A stretch of DNA of 16,478 nt from assembly GCA_964605095.1 (NCBI GenBank), contig CAZSBS010000094.1, forward strand, positions 1 to 16,478. Direction: 5' to 3'. This document shows positions 6,935-12,382 of this stretch, piece by piece (the stretch's first letter is position 1; each line of letters opens with the position of its first letter). A program made the translations under genes and the position numbers. This DNA is from JAUWQU01 sp964605095. GTDB taxonomy: Bacteria > Planctomycetota > Phycisphaerae > SM23-33. Under the pieces are notes generated by a model. The model was not told the origin of the DNA and ran no database searches. It saw only the letters and a list, made by a program, of their open reading frames with translations.

Positions 6935-7107
6935 CTACGGCTGGGCCAGCCGATAGGTCCGACCTCGCTTGGAGGGATTGGCAACCACCAGGAAGCCGTC
7001 CTGAACCCACTTCTGGGCCAGGGCGCGACCGCCTGCCGGGCCGCCTCGATTCGCATCAGGTCGCGCGCGACCCGGCTCGTGATGGTGTAACGCGGCTCGA
7101 ATCCCAT
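6935..7107 (-). pseudogene. internally deleted or frameshifted Fic-family protein remnant
   Basis: Reading from ATG at 7107, the protein starts MGFEPRYTITSRVARDLM and RIEAARQAV, a pattern typical of the N-terminus of Fic/DOC-family (AMP-transferase) proteins. Directly after this, in another frame, comes ALAQKWVQDGFL and then NPSKRGRTYRLAQP, ending at TAG (6937-6935). That looks like the C-terminal winged-helix tail common in the same proteins. The whole Fic core, including the HPFxxGNGR catalytic motif, is absent. The simplest reading is a large internal deletion that also shifted the frame. A genuine short protein made by frameshifting is less likely. Four 11-bp repeats lie immediately upstream. 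Family assignment rests on motif memory only. Confidence 0.55.
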
Positions 7108-7150
7108 GCCGTTATTATGCCGTTAATGCGCCGTTAACGTGCCGTTATGG
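7107..7150. repeat. four tandem 11-bp repeats with core TGCCGTTA at the Fic-relic start
   Basis: Units at 7107-7117, 7118-7128, 7129-7139 and 7140-7150 read TGCCGTTATTA, TGCCGTTAATG, CGCCGTTAACG and TGCCGTTATGG. On the minus strand this is a ladder of TAACGGCA boxes ending at the start codon of the broken gene. The period is about one helical turn, which suits cooperative binding of a repressor to one DNA face. The position fits an autoregulatory operator. Confidence 0.7.
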
Positions 7151-7426
7151 CAAGACCATTCCGGCCAACGTATTGCACGGCTGGCCCACTGGTGGAGCCA
7201 GGACCGGTTCAGCCGGAAATGGCCGCGGCCAGGTACGCAGCCGCCTCGCTCACGTCCAGGACGGCAGTTTCGTATCCATGGCGTTCCAGCTTCATTTCAA
7301 GGGCCTCCCGGCCCTCAATCCACAGTGACAGTCCCTGTGAACCAAGACGCCATTCTCGATGGTTGTCTCCCCGCTCTGGGCGGGCTGGCGTTGCTGCGGC
7401 GGAACCGAAAACCGTAAGACCAAACA
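7108..7426. other. decayed spacer between the Fic relic and the 179-aa gene
   Basis: No confident gene. It holds the 11-bp tandem repeats and a possible PEP-CTERM remnant on the plus strand. A minus-strand ORF (7209-7463, 84 codons, overlapping the 3' end of the 179-aa gene) has a protein-like tail around 'MKLERHGYETAVLDVSEAAA'. That ORF may be the end fragment of an unidentified protein, but its N-terminal half is the antisense of the PEP-CTERM-like stretch, so it was not called as a gene. Confidence 0.4.
7331..7417 (+). pseudogene. possible remnant of a PEP-CTERM sorting tail
   Basis: Codons 7367-7417 read LPALGGLALLRRNRKP and stop. This is the hydrophobic-then-arginine ending of PEP-CTERM exosortase substrates. 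GAACCA (Glu-Pro) at 7339-7344, in the expected place upstream, is out of frame by one base. No open protein precedes it, so it would be only the 3' scrap of a dead gene. The match is short and could be chance in GC-rich DNA. Confidence 0.3.
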
Positions 7427-7966
7427 CTATCCGACGCCACCCACCCTGACACCCAATCTCCATCGCTCAAGGGCGTTCGGAAACGCGCAGGTTGCGGCGA
7501 GAATAGCCCGGCAATCGTCGGCGGGGAATATGCATGGCAGGAAGACAGAGCGCCCGGCCAGATGCAGGTCTTGACTGTAGTTACCTCGTCCATCTCTTAC
7601 AACTTGCAGTAGTCGAATAGCATCTGCCTCCATGCGTGTTGAGACGCTGTTGGCCAGCCGCTCGATCGGAAACCCGAGGCACCAGTCGCGTTCTTCCGAG
7701 AATAGGTCAGAATGTTCGGTCGCAAACTCGTCGGTAGGCTTCTTTAGGATAAGGCCGGGACCGCAGAAGAAGCCATCCCCCCAGATTCTATTCGCCGACA
7801 CATAGAACAAGCAGGGCATCCCTGCGGTCAACCGGTCTGCTCGAAGGTGTAGTCCTCCAATGTCCGTTTTGGGAACCGCCCAAACGCCGCTGTTATAGCC
7901 CGCTTCGACGTGCCCATATCGCGTGCTGGAAAGAATACAGACCGTAATCGTGTCGGTACTTGCCAT
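7427..7966 (-). CDS. hypothetical protein, possible PUA/EVE-like fold, operon with caspase-like gene
   Basis: A 179-residue cytoplasmic-looking protein that I do not firmly recognise. Residues 22-105 recall the EVE/PUA superfamily layout: a 'YNSGVWAVP' strand (24-32), a 'LTAGMPCLFYVSANRIWG' block (46-63) resembling 'GD-x-hhFYV', 'FFCGPGLI' (66-73) and 'CLGFPIERL' (96-104). EVE-type domains bind modified bases and often act in defence systems; that role is inference here. The C-terminal third (105-160) is mixed alpha/beta without a known motif. Its ATG directly follows an in-frame TAG of the small ORF (TAGATG), suggesting translational coupling. Base composition is visibly lower in G+C than in the acs or FAD-enzyme regions, hinting at horizontal acquisition. 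Fold assignment is weak; that it is a real gene is more likely than not. Confidence 0.6.
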   Translation of the reverse strand: MASTDTITVCILSSTRYGHVEAGYNSGVWAVPKTDIGGLHLRADRLTAGMPCLFYVSANRIWGDGFFCGPGLILKKPTDEFATEHSDLFSEERDWCLGFPIERLANSVSTRMEADAIRLLQVVRDGRGNYSQDLHLAGRSVFLPCIFPADDCRAILAATCAFPNALERWRLGVRVGGVG

Positions 7967-8163
7967 CTATGACCACCGTTCGTCCCACGCTTGATACTTT
8001 ACCCATCCGTCAAACTATGACTTATGACTTTTATTCCCCGTTTTCTGCGCGTACTGGCTCAGGGACCGAAGGCAGTGCAGTATAGCCAAGTCATCGGTCC
8101 TGATAGTAACGCTGTAATGGTACTGGGCATGTTGGGTCATCGCGTCGTCCTCGATACTCTACC
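7967..8163. other. spacer within the caspase-like operon
   Basis: 197 bp between the 253-aa and 179-aa genes, filled by the small ORF at 8015-8140 and its in-frame extension to 7967. A plus-strand ORF across it (8024-8242) has no features and is treated as a shadow. No terminator is visible, consistent with continuous minus-strand transcription. Confidence 0.45.
8015..8140 (-). CDS. small conserved-looking ORF (41 aa), possibly truncated by an in-frame TAG
   Basis: A 41-codon ORF from ATG 8140 to TAG 8017-8015, 23 nt after the stop of the 253-aa gene. A GAGGA box about 9 nt before the ATG is a good ribosome binding site. The peptide contains YSVTIRTDDLAILHCL and RSLSQYAQKTGN, with strand-helix character unlike random translation. 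After the TAG the same frame stays open for 15 more codons (including GWVKYQAWDERWS) and ends at TAG 7969-7967, which touches the ATG of the next gene. An ancestral longer protein that lost its middle, or one with stop-codon readthrough, would explain this. Function unknown; it may be a small partner protein of its neighbours. Confidence 0.55.
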   Translation of the reverse strand: MTQHAQYHYSVTIRTDDLAILHCLRSLSQYAQKTGNKSHKS

Positions 8164-8925
8164 TTACTCGCTGAGATCCCTGGTCAAGTTATCGAACACC
8201 GGCTCCCGCCCAGTCACCGATGTGTCGGCATACCAGACCTGATCGACGCCGGCGGGCAGAGCGTTAGAGAATGCAGTCTTGAGGGCTCCCAGCATTACGC
8301 TACGATTCATTAGAGCAATGTCGCTGCTCTCTACCAGCAGGATCGTTGTCCTGCATGGCTTGTACTCGGCAAGCTTCCTGGCATGCTTTTCCAACCGCAC
8401 CCGGTCCTCAACTGATAGAGTCCCGTCAGGTGGCTCACACCTCGCGAACAGTATTTCGTGGGGACGATCACTGGCCTTCCTTACGAGAAGGCCAAATGGT
8501 ACGCCCGCTATGGTACCGTCCTCGATTACGGTTACCCCGTCCGGCAAGTTTGGCACTGTGGTCAGAATCCAGTCCTTCAACGCTTCGTGGATTGCCGCCC
8601 ACTTTTGCCCCGTCTTCACGGCCGACCACTCGACCGTTATACGCAAACGGCAGCGCAATTTGTCGCTAAGTTCGTTCGCAATGCCGTCCACCACGTGCTT
8701 GAAGTAGTCTGTATCTCGGCGTTGGTTCGCTACCGTATTGATGCTCGTGTGCTCTATTGCGAATGGTCCTGCAATCGCGTCGATGTCCGGAGTGTTGTGT
8801 TTGACATCATCTGGCCGGCATTCAACCTTGAGTCCTGGGTGGTCGTGGCTGCCGAGAAAGGAAACAAACGCGTCCACGACCACTCGGTCTGGCTTATCCT
8901 GAGAGCGTGGTTTGCGTTTTGTCAT
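8164..8925 (-). CDS. hypothetical protein with possible PD-(D/E)XK-like nuclease core
   Basis: A 253-residue protein of no family I can name. The N-terminal third holds KVECRPDD (33-40), then TPDID (45-49) and FAIEHTSI (55-62). This Asp...Glu-x-Thr spacing after a beta-strand resembles a PD-(D/E)XK nuclease core in which the last Lys is replaced by Thr. Similar 'IEHT' motifs occur in many unannotated defence-neighbourhood proteins (recollection). The middle contains a VTVIEDGTIAG strand pair (131-141). A second segment, TTILLVESSDIALMN (193-207), looks like a Rossmann-type strand followed by a helix. There is no signal peptide. Its ATG overlaps the TGA of the caspase-like gene as ATGA, so the two are probably co-translated. 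Lower G+C than neighbouring metabolic genes. Nuclease activity is inference and could be absent. Confidence 0.65.
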   Translation of the reverse strand: MTKRKPRSQDKPDRVVVDAFVSFLGSHDHPGLKVECRPDDVKHNTPDIDAIAGPFAIEHTSINTVANQRRDTDYFKHVVDGIANELSDKLRCRLRITVEWSAVKTGQKWAAIHEALKDWILTTVPNLPDGVTVIEDGTIAGVPFGLLVRKASDRPHEILFARCEPPDGTLSVEDRVRLEKHARKLAEYKPCRTTILLVESSDIALMNRSVMLGALKTAFSNALPAGVDQVWYADTSVTGREPVFDNLTRDLSE

Positions 8926-11900
8926 TGGCTTTCTGCCTTCGTCTCGGCGATGGCACGCCTTTTCTTGGCGATCTCGGAAAGCACGCCGTTGATTTTGGAC
9001 AATTGCTTGGCAGACTCCTCGGCGCCCAACGAGTGTCGATTGGCATCAAGAAGCGCCTTTCCCCGGCGAACACGCTCTTCGGATAGGTCCAAATCCGAGT
9101 TTTTCTTGGCATTCGCCAGGCCCATCGCCGCATAGGCCAGACTACTGTCGATCTTAGCTATCACGCCCAAATTGATGTTCCTGAGTTCCTTGTCCGTTAC
9201 AGGCCCTAAATCTATTACCCTAACTTCCTTGTCCGGCACAGGCCCTAAATCTATAATCTCGACTTCCTCGTCCGTGAATTTGGGAATTTCTATCTCGATG
9301 TTCTTCATGACTACAACCCTAAATCCATGGCCCGGGTACTGGCTACCGGCACGATGGTACGAGCGGAATGCTGCGCGACAGTATTGAGGAGCAGAGTACA
9401 GCGATCCGCCACGAATCACCCGGTACTCGCCCGTCTTGGGACCTTTTGGGTCCGTAGTGTCTCCGGATTGATAAGCGTTCCCCCCGTACCAATCAGCACA
9501 CCACTCCGACACATTGCCGTGCATGTCGTACAAGCCCCAAGCATTGGGTTTTTTCTGCCCGACCGAATGGGCATATTTTTCCCCAACATCGTATGTGTTC
9601 TTGTCGTACCATGCGTATTCATTGAACTTACTATAGGCCTCGTCATCACCATAGCAGAACCGCGTTGCCGTCCCTGCCCGACAGGCATACTCCCATTCAG
9701 CTTCTGTGGGCAGGCGAACCGCCTTGCCCGTCTTCCGTGAAGCGGCTTGGCAAAAGGCCTCCGCATCATCCCAAGAAACATTATCCACCGGATTCTTCCC
9801 ACCTTCGGAGGAACTTGGGTTCTTGCCCATTATCTTTTCGAGCTGCTCCCGCATCGGGTTCTTACCCATGATCTTCTCGTACTGCTCCTGCGTCACCTCG
9901 TAAGTGCCCAGGTAGAACGGCTTACTGATCGTCACCTCGTGTTGTGGGCCTTCAAAGTCGCTGTAACGGTCCTTCTCCGCCTTAGGACTGCCCATGAGAA
10001 ACTTACCGGCTGGAATCAGCACAAGCTTCACCTTAACGCCGCCCCCCAGGTCGAGGGTCAATTCCTTGGACAAAGCAAGAACCCGAGCGAGAATGCCAAC
10101 TTTGGCTTTGCGGAATTCGGCCATCTGCTCGATCAGCGCTGCCCGCTGTGGGTGGGCTTCGCGGTACAACTCGGCGAGTTTGGCATCGGCGGCTTGCAGT
10201 TCCTTGAGCTTGGCGTCCACGTCACTGGCAAGGGCCTTGCCAAGCGTCTGAAGGTTTTCCCACAGGAAAACGATCCGGGGGTGCTTGTCGGTGAGTGTAT
10301 CTTGCGCCTTCTTCAGATCGGCCCCGATGGCCTCCAATTGGAGGATTCGCGCGGCCAGGGCGTCCACGCCCGTTGGAAGCGGCGGCAGAGCCACATTCGG
10401 GCCGGGGCCGATTTCCCCAAAGCTGCCCGTCAGCTTGGCCGCCAGCAGTGGCAGCCGCCTGATGAGGTCGTCCCAGTTGTCGCCGGCAATCTGGGCGAGC
10501 CGGCCGGACTCGATCCGCCCGGTCTGCCAGTCGCTCAGCCGGGCGGTGATGCTGAGCCGCCCATCGGGCGAGGCCGACACGCTGCCGACCACGAGATAGC
10601 GGACGGCGCGAAGCTTGACGGCCTTGGTCAACCCCTTGGTTGCTGGCGTCTGGACGGCCTGGGCAAGCCCCGCGATGGTCAGGTCGTCCTGCTCCACGAA
10701 ACGGCGAAGCTGCATCTGATCGATCAGCGTGTAGCGGTCGCCGAAGAGGGGCAGCATGCGCTCGGCCAGCATCACGCCGGCGTCCTTGACGCGCAGGTCG
10801 CCGTAGACCTCGAAGGGCACGATTGCGATGGCGGGCTTCTCCCCGGCGGGGGTTGCGGCAGGCTGGGGCGCTTCGACCTCCTTCAACCGTCGGGCCAGCA
10901 CGTCCTGGAGGTATTTGGGGCTGAGCCGCCCGCCCGCCAAGTCAGCGTAGACCTCGCGCCGAGCCGTGGCGGCGGCGTCGATGGCAGGCTCCGTGAGGGC
11001 TTTTCGGCCTTCATCGTACCGGGCGCCGGTGATGGCCCCGTCGTCAAAGAGCTTGCGGAGCACCTTGAGCGACTCATTGGAGGCGCCGACGGCCCTGGGG
11101 TTCCAGGTCAGCAGGAACTGCGGGGTGACGCCGTCTTCCGTGATGATGACCGGCTCGTGCAGGCCGCCCTGCTTCACCGATGTCTTTCGGACGTTCTCGC
11201 CAAGATATGTCCAAAGCTCATCAAACGTAACCGCGCCGTCGGCGTTGGTGTCGGCCGAGCCGCGAAGGCCGGCCACCAGGAAGTGCGTGAAGACGCCCGC
11301 CTTGGCGGAGGGCATCTCCAGGGCCTCCTGGTTGTCCGCGGCGCCGGCGATGGTCACGCGGCCCTTGCCGGCGAAATCGCCGAAGAGTTTGCCGGGATCG
11401 GAGAGGCTCTTCTTGACGGTGCTGGCGGCGTAGCAGCAATCCAGAAGGATCACCAGCCGCTGAGCGGGAATGCCGGAGAGGAACTTGCGGATATCGCTGT
11501 TGGGCAGGGCTGTGGCCGGGATGGCCTTGGCCTCGGCATTCTGCGTGACCCAGAATGCCTCGTCGCCCTCCTTGGCCCCGTGGCCGGAGTAGAAGACCAC
11601 CACCAGATCGTCCTTGCCGACGCCGCGCAGCTTGTACAGGGCCGCCTTGATGACGCTGGGCGTGGCGTCCTTGCCCAGCAGGAGCGTGACGTTGTCCTTA
11701 GGGAACTTGCCGATGGCTGGGTCGGTCAGCGTGTCGTACACGGCCTTGGCATCGGACTCGGCGTACTTGAGGTCCGGGATGGCCTGGTCGGCGTAGTCGT
11801 TGATGCCGATAATGACGGCGTGGCGCTGGGGCCCGGCGGCGTGAATTGTCGTCGTAGTCCACAGGACACCGAGAAAAGCCAAAGCCACGATGTTTCTCAT
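8922..11900 (-). CDS. secreted caspase-like (peptidase C14) protein with FGE-sulfatase domain
   Basis: A 992-residue protein from ATG 11900, chosen because GAGGGG lies about 9 nt upstream and a signal peptide follows at once (MRNIVALAFLGVLW..., cleavage near IHA-A at 19-22). The longer frame from 12080 runs back into repeat DNA. Domains: caspase-like 26-265, with the His loop YSGHG (His107) and LLDCC (Cys156 expected nucleophile), plus an EF-hand-like DTNADGAVTFDE at 217-228; a CsgG/TolB-N-like region 356-490 (AIAIVPFEVYGD ... VRYLVVGSVS); helical coiled coil 515-612; FGE-sulfatase/SUMF1 domain 619-866 (IPAGKFLMGSP, RLPTEAEWEYACRAGT, WGLYDMHGNVSEWC, YRVIRGGS, GFRVV). The first FGE catalytic Cys is replaced (S836) and only C841 remains, so formylglycine synthesis is unlikely. 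The C-terminus (867-992) has three 13-residue repeats and a charged helix. First gene of the operon. Confidence 0.92.
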   Translation of the reverse strand: MRNIVALAFLGVLWTTTTIHAAGPQRHAVIIGINDYADQAIPDLKYAESDAKAVYDTLTDPAIGKFPKDNVTLLLGKDATPSVIKAALYKLRGVGKDDLVVVFYSGHGAKEGDEAFWVTQNAEAKAIPATALPNSDIRKFLSGIPAQRLVILLDCCYAASTVKKSLSDPGKLFGDFAGKGRVTIAGAADNQEALEMPSAKAGVFTHFLVAGLRGSADTNADGAVTFDELWTYLGENVRKTSVKQGGLHEPVIITEDGVTPQFLLTWNPRAVGASNESLKVLRKLFDDGAITGARYDEGRKALTEPAIDAAATARREVYADLAGGRLSPKYLQDVLARRLKEVEAPQPAATPAGEKPAIAIVPFEVYGDLRVKDAGVMLAERMLPLFGDRYTLIDQMQLRRFVEQDDLTIAGLAQAVQTPATKGLTKAVKLRAVRYLVVGSVSASPDGRLSITARLSDWQTGRIESGRLAQIAGDNWDDLIRRLPLLAAKLTGSFGEIGPGPNVALPPLPTGVDALAARILQLEAIGADLKKAQDTLTDKHPRIVFLWENLQTLGKALASDVDAKLKELQAADAKLAELYREAHPQRAALIEQMAEFRKAKVGILARVLALSKELTLDLGGGVKVKLVLIPAGKFLMGSPKAEKDRYSDFEGPQHEVTISKPFYLGTYEVTQEQYEKIMGKNPMREQLEKIMGKNPSSSEGGKNPVDNVSWDDAEAFCQAASRKTGKAVRLPTEAEWEYACRAGTATRFCYGDDEAYSKFNEYAWYDKNTYDVGEKYAHSVGQKKPNAWGLYDMHGNVSEWCADWYGGNAYQSGDTTDPKGPKTGEYRVIRGGSLYSAPQYCRAAFRSYHRAGSQYPGHGFRVVVMKNIEIEIPKFTDEEVEIIDLGPVPDKEVRVIDLGPVTDKELRNINLGVIAKIDSSLAYAAMGLANAKKNSDLDLSEERVRRGKALLDANRHSLGAEESAKQLSKINGVLSEIAKKRRAIAETKAESQ
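9162..9278 (-). repeat. three in-frame 39-bp tandem repeats in the C-terminus of the caspase-like protein
   Basis: They encode FTDEEVEIIDLGP, VPDKEVRVIDLGP and VTDKELRNINLGV (residues 875-913). The DNA copies share long identical stretches such as AGGCCCTAAATCTAT on the plus strand, so amplification looks fairly recent. The units make a short acidic beta-rich linker between the FGE-sulfatase domain and the final helix. Confidence 0.85.
9816..9887 (-). repeat. 39-bp in-frame duplication inside the FGE-sulfatase domain
   Basis: Residues 672-682 (EQYEKIMGKNP) recur as 685-695 (EQLEKIMGKNP), separated by MR. The usual FGE-sulfatase sequence has one such motif after 'YEVT'. Several synonymous differences (GGT/GGC, CCG/CCA, ATC/ATA) show the duplication is older than the C-terminal repeats. 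Confidence 0.85.
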
Positions 11901-11913
11901 GGTCGTACCCCTC

Positions 11914-11948
11914 TGATCTGAACGCGAACTCTTGCCGATCAGATCATA
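11914..11948 (-). promoter_or_regulatory. candidate -10 box and operator-like inverted repeat for the caspase-like operon
   Basis: TGATCTGA (11914-11921) and TCAGATCA (11939-11946) are perfect 8-bp reverse complements 17 nt apart. The right half overlaps TATGAT (minus strand, 11948-11943), a good -10 hexamer. The -35 is poor, as expected for an activated or alternative-sigma promoter. The repeat sits between promoter and ribosome binding site, so it could be a repressor site or a leader hairpin. Confidence 0.35.
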
Positions 11949-12062
11949 CCGCGGAGGGAAGGGAAACAGCAGCCCATTCCGTCGATTTTTTCGGTGTGCG
12001 ATTTGCTTTCCCGGGAGCGGGGTTCCTGAGCCCGGCCCCAACGGGCAGGCCGGGCGACTGCG

Positions 12063-12280
12063 GATAGCCACGGGGCGCAAGCCCGTGGATAACCGCCCAT
12101 ATTGTTCCCGAAGCCCCCGTAGCGGGGCGATTGCACGCCGCTCGGCGGTGAACTCGCGGTCGAACCGCTGGGCGGGCTAAAGTGTTCAATCGCCCCCACA
12201 GGGGCTCTCCGGTGGGGGATGCGTTTCCCACGGGCTTGCGCGCCGTGGCTATCAGCAAACGTCCCTACGGGACTAAGAAA
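12063..12280. repeat. long palindromic interspersed element, copy 2
   Basis: The outer arms 12063-12088 and 12228-12253 are 26-bp reverse complements with one mismatch (GATAGCCACGGGGCGCAAGC...). Inner arms near 12111-12135 and 12185-12208 are built on the same GCGGGGCGATTG core as copy 1. The 3' tail 12246-12280 is almost identical to 6876-6910. The centre is longer than in copy 1 and contains its own hairpin GCGGT-CGA-ACCGC (12156-12168). Same orientation as copy 1. Confidence 0.85.
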
Positions 12281-12382
12281 AGCTCTCGCAATGGCTTGCG
12301 AACTGCCAGGAAATATCCCCGCACAGATTCCCCGCCTCTACCGGCACTCGATATTGCGTAGCACCCGTCGCGAGAGTACCTT

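Larger units (their letters stand above)
11901..12382. other. divergent spacer between the caspase-like operon and the FAD enzyme
   Basis: 482 bp without a credible gene. From left to right: operator-like inverted repeat and -10 for the caspase-like gene (11914-11948), about 110 bp of unremarkable GC-rich DNA, palindromic element copy 2 (12063-12280), and a perfect 6-bp hairpin TCGCAA-TGGC-TTGCGA (12286-12301). The upstream region of the FAD enzyme follows; no strong promoter was recognised for that gene. Confidence 0.45.

Noticed and set aside
7107..7150. Small CRISPR array
   Set aside because: Units are 11 bp without spacers; this is a tandem operator-like repeat, not CRISPR.
7209..7463. 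84-codon minus-strand ORF after the 179-aa gene
   Set aside because: The last 30 residues look protein-like, but the first half is antisense to the PEP-CTERM-like stretch. There is no ribosome site and no family; at best a gene fragment.
9747..11921. 724-codon plus-strand ORF opposite the caspase-like gene
   Set aside because: Antisense shadow: the minus strand carries caspase and FGE-sulfatase motifs, while this translation is Leu/Gly/Val-rich without motifs.
11901..12080. 60-residue N-terminal extension of the caspase-like protein
   Set aside because: It reads through the promoter-like region and toward the palindromic element. ATG 11900 has a good ribosome site and is followed by a signal peptide, which would be buried by the extension.
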